Shown in pieces: positions 46,896-57,290 of a DNA stretch of 64,000 nucleotides. A model generated the notes under the pieces. That model was not told the origin of the DNA, ran no database searches, and saw only the letters and a program-made list of their open reading frames with translations. The position numbers were made by a program, and so were the translations under genes. This DNA is from an uncultured Pelagibacteraceae bacterium (lineage in GTDB: Bacteria; Pseudomonadota; Alphaproteobacteria; Pelagibacterales; Pelagibacteraceae): assembly GCA_902582165.1 (NCBI GenBank), contig CACHQZ010000001.1, positions 62,001 through 126,000 on the forward strand, given 5' to 3'. Positions within the stretch are counted from its first letter, which is position 1; each line of letters opens with the position of its first letter.

Positions 46896-47315
46896 ATGAG
46901 TATCATTGAAGAAAAGTGTAAACAAAAGGGTGTAAGATTAACTGATCAAAGAAAAGTGATTGCTAAAATTCTTTCTGAGTCTAAAGCAGTTTACGGTTCT
47001 AAAGATCATCCAGATGTAGATGAATTGCACAAAAGGGTCTCGTCCATAGACGATAAAATTAGCATTGCTACTGTTTATAGAACCGTTAAGCTTTTTGAGG
47101 AAGCAGGAATTTTGGTTAAACACGATTTCAAAGCTGGTAAAGCACGTTACGAAATAAATGATGACCATAATCATTTGATAGATATTAACAGTGGTGAGAT
47201 AGTTGAGTTTGTTGATAAAGACATCGAAGAACTTCAAAAAAAAATTGCAAAAAAATTAGGATATAATTTAGTTGATCATAAACTTGAACTTTACGGTTCA
47301 AAAATAAAAAAATAA
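46896..47315 (+). CDS. fur: Fur-family metal regulator
   Basis: The 139-residue protein has the Fur winged helix (GVRLTDQRKVIAKIL, then IATVYRTVKLFEEAGIL near residues 57-73) and the metal-site segment YEINDDHNHLIDINSGEIVE near 86-105. It ends with DHKLELYGS. It lacks the C-terminal Cys pairs of the structural zinc site, as is common in alphaproteobacterial Fur/Mur. Whether it senses iron or manganese is not shown. It lies 8 bases after tsaB. Confidence 0.92.
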   Translation: MSIIEEKCKQKGVRLTDQRKVIAKILSESKAVYGSKDHPDVDELHKRVSSIDDKISIATVYRTVKLFEEAGILVKHDFKAGKARYEINDDHNHLIDINSGEIVEFVDKDIEELQKKIAKKLGYNLVDHKLELYGSKIKK

Positions 47316-47316
47316 A

Positions 47317-48651
47317 TTGAAAAAAAAAATATTTATAAAAACGTTCGGTTGTCAAATGAATGAGTATGACAGTAATAGAATTTTTGATATAGCAAAAAAT
47401 ATTAATTATGCAAAAACTGATAATCTTAAAGATGCCAATTGTTACATTATCAATACCTGTCATATTCGTGAAAAGGCAACAGAAAAAGTTTATCATGATA
47501 TTGGAAGAGTTAAGAAACAATTTAAAAATAGAAAAAAACCTATCGTAGTTGTAGTTGGTTGCGTTGCTCAAGCTGAAGGCGATCTTTTACTACAAAAAGA
47601 GAAATATATTGATGCTGTGGTAGGTCCCCAGTCGTATCATAAAATTAGTGAGACTATATTAAAAATAGAGGATGAGAAAAAAAGATTAAATAGCACTGAG
47701 TTTGAAGTTGTTGAGAAATTTGATAGTTTAAATCACATAAAAAATTCTTGTAACTCTGTTTCTTCGTATTTAACTATCCAGGAGGGTTGTGATAAATTTT
47801 GTAAATTCTGCGTAGTCCCTTATACTAGAGGAGCAGAATTTTCAAGATCAACCACTGAGTTATTCAAAGAGTGTCAAAATTTAGTCAGCAACGGTGCAAA
47901 AGAAATAATCCTATTAGGACAAAATGTTAATGCATATGAATTCAAAAAAAATAAACTTTCTAATTTAATAAGTGACTTATCTGAAATTAAAAATTTAAAA
48001 AGAATTAGATACACAACATCTCACCCAGTTGACTTTACAGAAGACTTAATAGAGATATATGGTAAATCGACTAAATTGATGCCTTTGATACATCTTCCAG
48101 TTCAAAGTGGTTCAGATAGAATATTAAAAAAAATGAACAGAAAACATACAGTTAAGTTTTATTTAAATCTAATTGATAAATTAAAGAAAAAAAAACCCTC
48201 TCTAAAGTTTTCTAGCGATTTTATTATTGCTTATCCAGAGGAGACAGATAAAGATTTTGAGGATACACTAAAACTTATGGATAAAGTTGAATACATAAAT
48301 ACATATTCTTTTTTATTTAGCGCTAGGCCAGGCACGCCCGCAGCCAAATTGTTAAAAATTGATGAAAAAGTTGCAAAAGAAAGACTTGAAAGATTTCAAA
48401 AAAAAGCCGAAGAAATTAAGATGAATTATCGTAAAACACTCTTTCAAAAAAAATCATCAGTTCTATTTGAAAATAGTATGAAAGAAAAAAATCAATTTTT
48501 TGGTAGAGATCAATTTTCAAATTCTGTGATTGTAAGTTCAAACGAGAATTTAATTGGCCAAATAAAAGAAGTTATGATAACCAAAGGAAATCGAAACACT
48601 TTGTTCGGCGAACTAGATCACAAATTTAAAAGAGAAATTTTTGCTGCTTAA
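47317..48651 (+). CDS. miaB: tRNA-2-methylthio-N6-dimethylallyladenosine synthase
   Basis: The 444-residue radical-SAM enzyme starts at TTG, since no ATG precedes its first motif. IKTFGCQMNEYDS near residues 7-19 holds the first auxiliary-cluster Cys, CDKFCKFCVVPYTRG near 153-167 is the radical-SAM CxxxCxxC, and a TRAM-like C-terminal domain follows. It thiomethylates A37 of tRNA. It starts 1 base after fur and is followed by phoH. Confidence 0.97.
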   Translation: MKKKIFIKTFGCQMNEYDSNRIFDIAKNINYAKTDNLKDANCYIINTCHIREKATEKVYHDIGRVKKQFKNRKKPIVVVVGCVAQAEGDLLLQKEKYIDAVVGPQSYHKISETILKIEDEKKRLNSTEFEVVEKFDSLNHIKNSCNSVSSYLTIQEGCDKFCKFCVVPYTRGAEFSRSTTELFKECQNLVSNGAKEIILLGQNVNAYEFKKNKLSNLISDLSEIKNLKRIRYTTSHPVDFTEDLIEIYGKSTKLMPLIHLPVQSGSDRILKKMNRKHTVKFYLNLIDKLKKKKPSLKFSSDFIIAYPEETDKDFEDTLKLMDKVEYINTYSFLFSARPGTPAAKLLKIDEKVAKERLERFQKKAEEIKMNYRKTLFQKKSSVLFENSMKEKNQFFGRDQFSNSVIVSSNENLIGQIKEVMITKGNRNTLFGELDHKFKREIFAA

Positions 48652-48653
48652 AT

Positions 48654-49658
48654 ATGTCAGAGATAAGTAAGTTTGATCAAAATTTAGTTATAAAAAAGAT
48701 TGATGACGAAACAATGAATGTGCAGATATCTGATAATGAAATGCTCTTATCAATTGTTGGACAATTTGATCAAAACTTAAAGGATTTAGCGAGACTAACT
48801 TCAACTAATGTTTTTTTTAGGGGCAATTCTATTACCTGTAAAGGAGCTAAGGAAAATAATAAAATATTTTGTGAAGCAATTAAATTCTTAACTAATAAAT
48901 ATTTTTTAACTAAAATAATTGAAAAAGACGATATAATTCTCTCAGTGAAAAAAAATATAAAAATAGAGGAGTCTAATGTTAAATCTTTTAAGCAACTTAT
49001 AAAAACTCCTCGAAAATCAGTTATAGCCAGATCTGAAAAACAGTCGGATTATATCAAATCCTTAAAAGAGAAAGATATCACCATGTCTTTAGGCCCAGCT
49101 GGAACCGGGAAGAGTTTTTTAGCGGTTTCCGTAGGAGTATCGTTATTAATGGAAAAAAAAATTGAAAGAGTGATTTTATCAAGGCCAGCAGTAGAAGCAG
49201 GAGAAAAGCTAGGATTTTTGCCTGGAGATATGAAAGAAAAAGTAGATCCATATCTTCGACCTTTATACGACGCACTTTACGAACTGTTTGGGGTTGAAAA
49301 AATAGATAAAAAAATTGAAACTGGAGAAATTGAGATAGCGCCATTAGCTTTCATGAGAGGCAGGACTCTTAAAAACTGTTTTGCGATTTTAGATGAAGCA
49401 CAAAATGCTACTGAAACTCAAATTAAAATGTTTTTGACTAGAATAGGTGAAAATTCAAAATTAGTAGTTAATGGGGACCCATCTCAGATAGATTTAATAA
49501 ATAGATCTCAATCTGGTTTAATTAAATCAAAAAATATTTTAAAAAATATTAAAGAAATTAATATTATAGAATTTGATCATAATGATGTCGTTAGACATCC
49601 TTTGGTTTCGAAAATTATTAGGGCTTATCAAAAGAAAAGCGCCGATGATCAAGATTAA
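48654..49658 (+). CDS. ybeZ: PhoH-like ATPase (YbeZ)
   Basis: The 334-residue protein has an N-terminal KH-like region and the ATPase core SLGPAGTGKSFLAVSVGVSL near residues 144-163, then AFMRGRTLKNCFAILDEAQN near 227-246 (Walker B). It partners YbeY in 16S rRNA maturation. It overlaps the ybeY start by 14 bases, consistent with coupling. Confidence 0.96.
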   Translation: MSEISKFDQNLVIKKIDDETMNVQISDNEMLLSIVGQFDQNLKDLARLTSTNVFFRGNSITCKGAKENNKIFCEAIKFLTNKYFLTKIIEKDDIILSVKKNIKIEESNVKSFKQLIKTPRKSVIARSEKQSDYIKSLKEKDITMSLGPAGTGKSFLAVSVGVSLLMEKKIERVILSRPAVEAGEKLGFLPGDMKEKVDPYLRPLYDALYELFGVEKIDKKIETGEIEIAPLAFMRGRTLKNCFAILDEAQNATETQIKMFLTRIGENSKLVVNGDPSQIDLINRSQSGLIKSKNILKNIKEINIIEFDHNDVVRHPLVSKIIRAYQKKSADDQD

Positions 49659-50106
49659 TACTATTTCTGATAATAAAATTTGGAGTAGATATTTAAAAAA
49701 ACCTGACCGCTATATACAAAATAAAACCGACAAAATTAATAAAAAATTTAATAAATATAAGAAAAATGTAATTTTTTGCACATTACTACTTTCAGATAAC
49801 AATAAAATAAGAAAACTAAATAAAAAATTCAGAAAAAAAAATAAGCCTACCGATGTTCTTTCATTCCCCTTTTATAACCAAAAAGAACTAAAAAAAAAAC
49901 TTAAGACAGAAAAAGAAATTTACTTAGGCGATATAATAATAAATTTAAACGAAATAAAGAATAAAAAAGATAAAAATAAATTTAAATCAGAATTAAACAA
50001 AATTTGGATACACGGTCTTGTTCACCTTTTTGGTTACAATCATAAAAAAGATAAAGATTTTTTTGAAATGAATAAGATAGAAAAAAAGTTCTTATCATTT
50101 ATATAA
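49645..50106 (+). CDS. ybeY: Endoribonuclease YbeY
   Basis: The 153-residue protein has the zinc-binding HGLVHLFGYNHKKDKDF near residues 120-136 (H-x3-H-x5-H) and TDVLSFPF near 62-69. It processes the 3' end of 16S rRNA. I use the ATG at 49645; an in-frame ATG at 49573 lies deep inside phoH. The corC/hlyC gene usually found after ybeY is absent: lnt follows directly. Confidence 0.94.
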   Translation: MIKINTISDNKIWSRYLKKPDRYIQNKTDKINKKFNKYKKNVIFCTLLLSDNNKIRKLNKKFRKKNKPTDVLSFPFYNQKELKKKLKTEKEIYLGDIIINLNEIKNKKDKNKFKSELNKIWIHGLVHLFGYNHKKDKDFFEMNKIEKKFLSFI

Positions 50107-50109
50107 TCG

Positions 50110-51675
50110 ATGCTTGAAAAATATCTAAATAATCGTTTGTATACCTTATACTTTATTCCGTTTCTTCTTGGATTATTATCCGTATTTTCTTTTCAACCTT
50201 TTAACTTATCGATAATCAATTTTTTTTCATTACCTTTATTTTTTTTTATAATTATTTTTATTAAAAAGAAATCAAAAAGCACCTATAGAAAAAAACCTTA
50301 CAAAAAAAATTTATTTATATTTGGTACATTATTTGGTTTTGGATTTTATTTAGGAGGTATACACTGGATAACTAACTCTTTGACATTTGATGAAAACTTT
50401 AAGATTTTAATCCCGTTTAGTTTATTTTTAATCCCAATTTTTTTAAGTTTATTTTTTTCTTTAACTGTTTTGGTTGTTGGACCTTTCTTAAGTTTTAATT
50501 TGTCATCTATACTTATATTGTCGGGCGGGCTAGCTCTCTCTGATTATCTCAGAGCAAAGATTTTGACAGGTTTTCCATGGAATCTATGGGCTTATAGTTT
50601 TTCCTGGAGTGAGGAAATAATTCAAATACTGAATATCTCAGGTTTATTTGCTTTCAATTTGATTACAATTACAATATTTATGCTACCTGCAATATTTTTC
50701 TTCAAAATAACTTTGGCTAAAAAACTTTTTTACATTTCAATCGTGCCTATTACTCTTTTTGCATTTTATATCTATGGCAATTATTCAATAAACCAAAATC
50801 AAAAAAAATTAAATAAAATCGAAAAAAAGTATAATATAAAAGTTGTATCCCCAAATTTTCAGCTAGAGTACGGTTTAAATTTAGATGATATTAAATCAAG
50901 AGCAGAAAAATTAATACGCTATAGCGATCCAGATAAAAACTTAAAAACATTGTTTATCTGGCCAGAGGGTGTTTTTAGTGGATATGATTTTTTTGAAATT
51001 CAGCATTTGAAAAAAATTTTTTCAAAAAATTTTAGTTCTAATCATTTTATTTTATTTGGTGTAAATAGATTTGATGAAAAAGTGAACGGCACTTATAATA
51101 GTTTAGTAGTTGTAAATAATAGATTTGAAATTTTACAAGAATATAAAAAACAAAAACTTGTTCCCTTTGGAGAATTTTTGCCTTTTGAAAAACTGCTTAA
51201 TAAATTTGGTTTTAAAAAAATTACTGAGGGGCATGGATCTTTTTTAAAAGGCAATAATTTTGATTTGTTAAAAGTGGGTGAATTAAAAATTACTCCACTG
51301 ATTTGCTATGAAATTATTTTTACTGAACTACTACAACAAAATGACAAAAATTCAAATTTGATTATTAATATCTCTGAAGACGGATGGTTTGGAAATTCAA
51401 TTGGCCCTTATCAACATTTTGCTAAAAGTATTTATAGAGCAATTGAAAATAATTCCTTTTTAGTAAGATCGGCTAACAAGGGGATAACGGCAATTATTAA
51501 TAATAAAGGACAAATACTAAGAAAACTTAATCCTAAAGAGACAGGAAATATTGAGCTAGAATTACCTTTACTAAAAAGTAATAATAAAAATAAAAATGAT
51601 TTGATATTTTTTGTTCTTTTAATTACATATATTTTAACTTTTTATTTAAATAGAAAAAGAAATGACAAAAAATAG
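50110..51675 (+). CDS. lnt: Apolipoprotein N-acyltransferase
   Basis: The 521-residue membrane enzyme has a multi-helix N-terminal half (about 7 segments) and a nitrilase-like periplasmic domain. The catalytic Glu lies in [12 protein letters not shown] near residue 279, the Lys in [16 protein letters not shown] near 340-355, and the Cys in PLICYEIIF near 397-405. It adds the third acyl chain to lipoproteins, of which several are coded in this window. It overlaps metK by 14 bases. Confidence 0.96.
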   Translation: MLEKYLNNRLYTLYFIPFLLGLLSVFSFQPFNLSIINFFSLPLFFFIIIFIKKKSKSTYRKKPYKKNLFIFGTLFGFGFYLGGIHWITNSLTFDENFKILIPFSLFLIPIFLSLFFSLTVLVVGPFLSFNLSSILILSGGLALSDYLRAKILTGFPWNLWAYSFSWSEEIIQILNISGLFAFNLITITIFMLPAIFFFKITLAKKLFYISIVPITLFAFYIYGNYSINQNQKKLNKIEKKYNIKVVSPNFQLEYGLNLDDIKSRAEKLIRYSDPDKNLKTLFIWPEGVFSGYDFFEIQHLKKIFSKNFSSNHFILFGVNRFDEKVNGTYNSLVVVNNRFEILQEYKKQKLVPFGEFLPFEKLLNKFGFKKITEGHGSFLKGNNFDLLKVGELKITPLICYEIIFTELLQQNDKNSNLIINISEDGWFGNSIGPYQHFAKSIYRAIENNSFLVRSANKGITAIINNKGQILRKLNPKETGNIELELPLLKSNNKNKNDLIFFVLLITYILTFYLNRKRNDKK

Positions 51676-52825
51676 CTACCTATTTACAAGCGAGTCTGTT
51701 TCAGAAGGTCATCCGGATAAAGTTTGTGATCGAATATCTGATATGGTTGTTGACTCATACTTATCTAAAGATCCTGTTTCGAGAGTAGCGTGTGAGACTT
51801 TAACAACAACTAATAAAGTAGTTTTAGCCGGTGAAACTAGGGGACCAAAGATAGAAAAAGATGAATTGATCAACAAAGTGAGGAACTGCATTAAAGATAT
51901 CGGTTATGACCAAGAAGGTTTTAGCTGGAAGACTGCTAAAATCGAAACATTTTTGCATGAACAATCATCAGATATTGCTATGGGTGTTGACTCTAAAGAT
52001 AACAAAGATGAAGGCGCAGGAGACCAAGGAATTATGTTTGGATATGCTTGCAAAGAAACTGAAGAATTGATGCCAGCTCCAATTTACTTTTCGCATAAAA
52101 TTTTAAGATTGATGGCCACAGACCGTAAAAAAGGATCTCTCACTGGAATAGAACCAGACTCTAAAAGCCAAGTTTCCATGCTTTATGAAAATAATAAACC
52201 TGTTAAAGTTACCTCTGTTGTAATATCTACACAACATTCTAAAGAGTTAAATCAGGAAAAAGTTAGAGAAAAAATTATCCCGTATATCCAAAAATCTATA
52301 CCACAAAAATATCTTGAAGATTTAGATCCAAAAGAAATTTATATTAATCCAACTGGACAATTTATAATTGGAGGACCCGATGGCGATACCGGATTAACTG
52401 GAAGAAAAATCATAGTTGACACATATGGCGGTGCAGCTCCACATGGTGGTGGTGCTTTTTCCGGAAAAGACCCTACAAAAGTTGATAGGTCAGCAGCATA
52501 CGCTTCTAGATATTTAGCTAAAAATATTGTTGCTGCCGGGGTTTCAGAAAAGTGCTTAATCCAACTAGCATACGCAATTGGAGTATCAAAACCACTTTCA
52601 ATATTTATCAAATTAGCAGATAAGGACGAGGCTAAAGTTAAGAAAATTAAAGATTTGATAAATAAAAATTTTGATCTTTCTCCTAGAGGGATAAGAGAAA
52701 TGCTAAATTTAAATAATCCCATTTATGAGGTCACTTCAGCCTACGGACACTTTGGTCGAAAACCCTCTAATAATGGTGAATTTTCTTGGGAAAAAACTGA
52801 TAAAGTCGATTTATTTAAACTGTAA
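51662..52825 (+). CDS. metK: S-adenosylmethionine synthetase
   Basis: The 387-residue enzyme opens with [20 protein letters not shown] (His and Asp of the active site) and has [12 protein letters not shown] near residues 117-128 and [20 protein letters not shown] near 259-278, the loop that binds triphosphate. It makes SAM. I see no SAM riboswitch upstream; the gene starts inside lnt. A terminator follows before nusA. Confidence 0.99.
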   Translation: MTKNSYLFTSESVSEGHPDKVCDRISDMVVDSYLSKDPVSRVACETLTTTNKVVLAGETRGPKIEKDELINKVRNCIKDIGYDQEGFSWKTAKIETFLHEQSSDIAMGVDSKDNKDEGAGDQGIMFGYACKETEELMPAPIYFSHKILRLMATDRKKGSLTGIEPDSKSQVSMLYENNKPVKVTSVVISTQHSKELNQEKVREKIIPYIQKSIPQKYLEDLDPKEIYINPTGQFIIGGPDGDTGLTGRKIIVDTYGGAAPHGGGAFSGKDPTKVDRSAAYASRYLAKNIVAAGVSEKCLIQLAYAIGVSKPLSIFIKLADKDEAKVKKIKDLINKNFDLSPRGIREMLNLNNPIYEVTSAYGHFGRKPSNNGEFSWEKTDKVDLFKL

Positions 52826-52827
52826 TC

Positions 52828-52856
52828 TTGAAAAAACCATAAATTTCTTTTAATAA
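52828..52856 (+). promoter_or_regulatory. Possible nusA promoter
   Basis: TTGAAA (52828-52833) is followed after exactly 17 bases by TAATAA (52851-52856), close to sigma-70 consensus. The -10 overlaps the left arm of an 11-bp inverted repeat. The predicted transcript would start at about 52863, before the terminator at 52879. Confidence 0.4.
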
Positions 52857-52874
52857 TGTTTTACATTATTAAAA
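52848..52874. repeat. 11-bp perfect inverted repeat between metK and nusA
   Basis: TTTTAATAATG (52848-52858), loop TTTTA, CATTATTAAAA (52864-52874). The two arms are perfect complements. It lies immediately upstream of a GC-rich terminator hairpin, so two hairpins stand in tandem. Confidence 0.75.
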
Positions 52875-52878
52875 TTTC

Positions 52879-52905
52879 AAAATGGGCACTAGCCCATTTT
52901 TTTTT
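52879..52905 (+). terminator. Intrinsic terminator between metK and nusA
   Basis: AAAATGGGC, loop ACTA, GCCCATTTT (52879-52900) followed by five more T. A strong rho-independent terminator for the metK operon. The nusA ribosome-binding site AGGAG (52906-52910) follows with no gap, so it may also act as a leader attenuator. Confidence 0.9.
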
Positions 52906-52921
52906 AGGAGTATTGAAAATA

Positions 52922-54475
52922 ATGCTAAATAAAGGATTAGATAAGTTAGAACTGTTAAGAATAGTAGAAGCTGTAGCTAACGAGAAATCGATAGATAAAG
53001 AGCTAGTGATCGACTCTATGGAAAGTGCTATCCAAAAGGCTGCATTAACTAAATTTGGAAACGATAATAACATCGAGGTTATGATTGACAGAGAGAGTGG
53101 AGAAATAAAAATACAGAAAGTCTTAAATATTGTAGAAAACGTTGAAGATCCCTTTAGAGAAATAACACTTGGAAGCGCTATAAAAATTAACAAAGAAAAT
53201 TCATCTCTCAAGGTTGGAGATAAAATTTATGAAGAGCTACCACAAATTGATTTCGGGAGAATAGCTGCGCAGAGTGCTAAACAAGTAATTAGTAGTAGAG
53301 TAAGAGAGGCAGAAAAAAATAGACAGTACGACGACTTTATAGATAAACAAGGACAAATATTAAGCGGTATCATTAAAAGGCTTGAATACGGAAATGTTAT
53401 TGTTGACCTTGGAAAAGCAGAGGGAGTTATAAAAAAAGATGAATTAATACCTAGGGAGATTTTAAAAACTGGTGATAGAGTAAAAGCTTACTGCTATGAG
53501 GTTAAAAAGGAGCTTAAAGGTCATCAAATTTTTCTCTCTAGAGCACACCCGCAATTTTTAGCTAAACTTTTTTTTCAAGAAGTGCCAGAAATCTACGAAG
53601 GCACAATTGAAATCAAGTCGGTTGCTAGAGATCCTGGTAGTAGGGCAAAAATTTGTGTTCATTCGCAAGATTCTTCAATAGATCCAGTTGGGGCATGTGT
53701 AGGTATGAGAGGAAGTAGAGTTCAAACAATTGTGAATGAGCTTCATGGAGAAAAAATTGATATTATAAAATGGACAGAAGATCTTCCTACATTAATATCC
53801 GAGTCATTATCACCAGCAGAAATTCAGAAAGTTCTAATTGATCAAGAAAATAAAAGAATAGATATTATTCTTACAGAGGAAAATTTAAGTAAAGCAATTG
53901 GAAGAAGAGGTCAGAATGTGAGACTGGCATCTAAGCTAACCAATTATGAAATTGATATTCTTACAGACAAGGAGGACTCAGAAAGAAGACAAGCTGAGTT
54001 TAAAGAAAGAACTGAAACATTAATAAAAAATTTAGAAGTCGATGAAACACTGGGTCAACTTTTAGTGTCCGAGGGTTTCAATTCAATTGAAGAAATATCT
54101 CAATCGTCCCCAGAAGATATTTCAAAAATAGAAGCTATTGATGAAGAAACTGCAAAAGAACTTATCTCTAGATCTAAAGATACTTTAATTAAAGAGATAG
54201 AAGTAGTTGCAAATAAATTAAAAGAACTCGGTGTGGAAGAAGAATTAATTAATTTAAAAGGTATGACCCAAGGAATGTTAGTTATACTTGGTCAAAAAAA
54301 TATTAAGAGACTGAGTGATTTTGCTGATTTATCATCAGATGAACTAATCGGAGGATTTGACGAGATAAAAGGAAAAAAGATCCGTATCGAAGGATATCTT
54401 GAAGAATTTTCACTCTCGAGAAAAGAAGCAGATGAATTAATAATGGCAGCTAGAGAAATAGCTTACAAACAATAA
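52922..54475 (+). CDS. nusA: Transcription termination/antitermination factor NusA
   Basis: The 517-residue protein has the RNA-polymerase-binding N-domain, an S1 domain (GIIKRLEYGNVIVDLGKAEG near residue 145), KH1 and KH2 (KICVHSQDSS, GACVGMRGSRVQTIVNEL; SKAIGRRGQNVRLASKL) and C-terminal helix-hairpin-helix acidic repeats. I use the ATG at 52922, after AGGAG; an in-frame ATG at 52856 would sit before the terminator. rimP, usually upstream, is absent. infB follows in 4 bases. Confidence 0.98.
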   Translation: MLNKGLDKLELLRIVEAVANEKSIDKELVIDSMESAIQKAALTKFGNDNNIEVMIDRESGEIKIQKVLNIVENVEDPFREITLGSAIKINKENSSLKVGDKIYEELPQIDFGRIAAQSAKQVISSRVREAEKNRQYDDFIDKQGQILSGIIKRLEYGNVIVDLGKAEGVIKKDELIPREILKTGDRVKAYCYEVKKELKGHQIFLSRAHPQFLAKLFFQEVPEIYEGTIEIKSVARDPGSRAKICVHSQDSSIDPVGACVGMRGSRVQTIVNELHGEKIDIIKWTEDLPTLISESLSPAEIQKVLIDQENKRIDIILTEENLSKAIGRRGQNVRLASKLTNYEIDILTDKEDSERRQAEFKERTETLIKNLEVDETLGQLLVSEGFNSIEEISQSSPEDISKIEAIDEETAKELISRSKDTLIKEIEVVANKLKELGVEEELINLKGMTQGMLVILGQKNIKRLSDFADLSSDELIGGFDEIKGKKIRIEGYLEEFSLSRKEADELIMAAREIAYKQ

Positions 54476-54479
54476 TGAT

Positions 54480-56660
54480 ATGGATAAAAAAAAGAAAACA
54501 CTTACAATTTCTTCTAATTTAAAAAAAAAAATAGATCCTAAAACAATACCGACCGACGGAAAAAAATCTTTTTCTGTAGAAAAGAAAAAATCATTTAAAA
54601 CCAATAAACCGTTCAACCGATCAAACAGTGCAAGCAATCTAAGCTTAAATCAAGATAACAGAAAGAAAAATTTTGCTAGGAAAATGATTGAACAGCAAGC
54701 TACTAAAGATTTTATTAAAAAAGATAGTAAACCTTCGGGAAAAAGTAAGTTAAAGCTCAAAAATCCGGTAGATAAGAGAGATTTTAAGCTTACAGTTTCA
54801 AGAGCTTTAAATGTTGAGGAAATTGAAATTAAGCAAAGAAGTTTAGCTTCTGTCAAGCGAGCTAGACTGAAAGATAAAAAAAATAAACCTGAAACAGATG
54901 AAAAGAAAGAATTCAAAAAAGTAATTAAGGAAGTAAAAATACCAGAACAAATAACAATTCAAGAACTTTCAAACAGAATGGCTGAAAAGTCCAACGAAAT
55001 AATTAAGTTTTTGTTAAATATGAAAGTGGTTGCAACAATTAATCACAATATAGATAAAGATACCGCAGAATATATCGTTAAGGAATTTGGACATAAACCA
55101 ATTCTAGAGGAAAATCCCAACCTACAGAGCAATAAGAAAGAAGAAAAGATTGGTGGAGAAGTTAAAATAAGGCCACCTATTGTCACTATAATGGGACATG
55201 TTGATCACGGTAAAACCTCATTATTAGACTCATTAAGACAAACTAATGTCGTATCAAGTGAGCATGGAGGTATTACTCAACATATAGGTGCTTACCAGGT
55301 CAAAGCTGATAATGAAAAATTGATTACATTTATAGACACTCCTGGACACGCAGCTTTCACTGAGATGCGTGCAAGAGGCTCTAAAATAACAGACATAGTC
55401 GTATTAGTTGTTGCTGCTGACGACGGTATAAAGCCACAAACTGTTGAAGCCATAAAACATGCTAAAGCTGCTAACGTACCTATAATAGTCGCTATTAATA
55501 AGTGTGATTTACCAAATAAAAATATTAGCAAAATTAAAAATGAAATGATGCAATATGAACTAATATCAGAGGATTTAAGCGGTGATACGCTATTCGTTGA
55601 AGTTTCAGCCTTGAAAAAATTAAACTTGGATAAACTAAAAGAGAGTATATTACTTCAATCAGAAATATTAGACTTAAAAGCCTCATACTCAGATAGTGCG
55701 CGAGGAATAGTAATTGAGTCTAAAATTGATAAAGGAAAAGGACCTGTTTCTACAGTGCTTATAAGCAATGGAAAACTTAAGAAAGGAGATTTTTTTATCT
55801 GTGGAGATACTATGGGAAAAGTCAGAGCAATGATTAATTATGAGGGAAAAATTATTGATAATGCATATCCATCTATGCCGGTTGAAATATTGGGAATGAA
55901 CAGTTCTGCTTATGCTGGCGCTGAATTTGTTGTTACAAAAGATGAAGAAGAAGCAAAAGAAATGGTAGAATTTAAGAAAAATAATTTGGTAAGCAATAAA
56001 ATTCTCGCTAAAGATAAAACAACACTTTTTGAAAAAGCAAAAGATAAAGACGAATTAAATATTGTAATAAAATCTGATGTACAAGGATCAAGCGAAGCTT
56101 TAAAGATGGCAATAGATAATATAAAGCATGACGAAGTCGAGGCCAAGATTATATTATCAGATATTGGCATGATTAATGAGACTGATGTATCTTTAGCAAA
56201 AGCATCTAATGCGATATTAATTGGATTTAATGTTAAGCCTAATAGAGAAGCAAAGAAACTAGCAGAAGAACAAAAAATTGAAATTAAATATTTCAATATT
56301 ATATATGAAGCAATAGATTTTGTTGAGAAATCTCTATCTGGTCTTTTAGAGCCAGACATTAAAGAAACTGTTTTGGGAAGCGCAGAAATTAAGAAAATAT
56401 TTAAAGTATCAAATGCTGGTAAAATAGCTGGATCAAAAGTTATTAGTGGAGAAATAAAAAGTAAGTCCAAAGCAAGAATTATTAGAGATGGTGTTGTCGT
56501 TTACAACGGTGAGATTTCAACGATTTATAGGGAGAAAAATCAAGTTAAAGAGGTTGGCTCAGGTTTAGAATGTGGGATTAGTGTTAAAGATTTTATCGAT
56601 TTTAAAGAAAAAGACTTAATCGAGTCCTACCTATCTGAGGAAGTCAGGAGGTCAATATAA
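54480..56660 (+). CDS. infB: Translation initiation factor IF-2
   Basis: The 726-residue GTPase brings fMet-tRNA to the 30S subunit. A Lys-rich N-terminal region of about 150 residues precedes an IF2-N-like segment ([20 protein letters not shown]), then the G domain with [14 protein letters not shown] near residue 236 and NKCD near 342, and the C2 domain ending. It is short at the N-terminus compared with E. coli. ylxR between nusA and infB is missing. It overlaps rbfA by one base. Confidence 0.98.
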   Translation: MDKKKKTLTISSNLKKKIDPKTIPTDGKKSFSVEKKKSFKTNKPFNRSNSASNLSLNQDNRKKNFARKMIEQQATKDFIKKDSKPSGKSKLKLKNPVDKRDFKLTVSRALNVEEIEIKQRSLASVKRARLKDKKNKPETDEKKEFKKVIKEVKIPEQITIQELSNRMAEKSNEIIKFLLNMKVVATINHNIDKDTAEYIVKEFGHKPILEENPNLQSNKKEEKIGGEVKIRPPIVTIMGHVDHGKTSLLDSLRQTNVVSSEHGGITQHIGAYQVKADNEKLITFIDTPGHAAFTEMRARGSKITDIVVLVVAADDGIKPQTVEAIKHAKAANVPIIVAINKCDLPNKNISKIKNEMMQYELISEDLSGDTLFVEVSALKKLNLDKLKESILLQSEILDLKASYSDSARGIVIESKIDKGKGPVSTVLISNGKLKKGDFFICGDTMGKVRAMINYEGKIIDNAYPSMPVEILGMNSSAYAGAEFVVTKDEEEAKEMVEFKKNNLVSNKILAKDKTTLFEKAKDKDELNIVIKSDVQGSSEALKMAIDNIKHDEVEAKIILSDIGMINETDVSLAKASNAILIGFNVKPNREAKKLAEEQKIEIKYFNIIYEAIDFVEKSLSGLLEPDIKETVLGSAEIKKIFKVSNAGKIAGSKVISGEIKSKSKARIIRDGVVVYNGEISTIYREKNQVKEVGSGLECGISVKDFIDFKEKDLIESYLSEEVRRSI

Positions 56661-57058
56661 TGGGCCAACATAATACACAAGGATCATTTAGTCAAAGACA
56701 GTTAAGAGTGGGAGAACTAGTTAAACAGAATTTAGGTGAACTGTTTATTAGAAACGAGGCAAAAATTCCAATGATTAATTCAAAACTCATTACAGTGACA
56801 GAAGTTAGAATGACACCAGACCTTAAAACTGCAAGGGTTTACGTAATTCCACTTGGAGGAATAGATACCAAAGAAACAGTAAAAATCTTGACTGAATACT
56901 CTCATCTTGTTAGAAAAGCTCTGTCTAAACGGCTAGATATAAAGTTTCTTCCTAAGCTCACATTTGTCGAAGATAACTCATTTGAATATGCTGAAAAGAT
57001 TGAAAGAATAATAAGAAGAAATAAAAACAATGATAAAGAAAAAAAAAGATACAATTAA
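56660..57058 (+). CDS. rbfA: Ribosome-binding factor A
   Basis: The 132-residue KH-like protein has RQLRVGELVKQNLGELFIRN near residues 13-32 and VTEVRMTPDLKTARVYVIPL near 46-65, the RbfA core. It helps mature the 16S 5' end, important in the cold. It overlaps rpsO by 29 bases, which is unusually long. truB, normally next, is absent. Confidence 0.95.
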   Translation: MGQHNTQGSFSQRQLRVGELVKQNLGELFIRNEAKIPMINSKLITVTEVRMTPDLKTARVYVIPLGGIDTKETVKILTEYSHLVRKALSKRLDIKFLPKLTFVEDNSFEYAEKIERIIRRNKNNDKEKKRYN

Positions 57059-57290
57059 AAGTCTGGGCATCCATGATAGAGACGTTGGATCGGCCGAAAT
57101 ACAAATTGGTCTACTTACAGATAAGATAACCAAATTATCTGATCATTTTAAAAAGTTTAAAAAAGATAAACACTCAACTTTGGGTTTGACAAAGTCAGTA
57201 AATAAAAGAAAAAAACTTCTCGCTTATCTAAAAAAGAATAATACTGAGTCTTACCAAAAAGTTATAAAACAACTTAACTTAAGGAAATAA
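57030..57290 (+). CDS. rpsO: 30S ribosomal protein S15
   Basis: The 86-residue protein has the S15 pattern: [20 protein letters not shown] near residues 18-37, [23 protein letters not shown] and LNLRK at the end. It binds 16S rRNA helix 22. Its ATG lies inside rbfA in another frame, and the length matches S15. It overlaps pnp by one base (TAATG). Confidence 0.97.
   Translation: MIKKKKDTIKSLGIHDRDVGSAEIQIGLLTDKITKLSDHFKKFKKDKHSTLGLTKSVNKRKKLLAYLKKNNTESYQKVIKQLNLRK

Noticed and set aside
51600-51661. SAM riboswitch before metK
   Set aside because: The region is lnt coding sequence with no visible aptamer, and metK overlaps lnt.
55910-56470. 186-codon ORF on the minus strand
   Set aside because: It is antisense to the conserved C-terminal half of infB and shows no family features.
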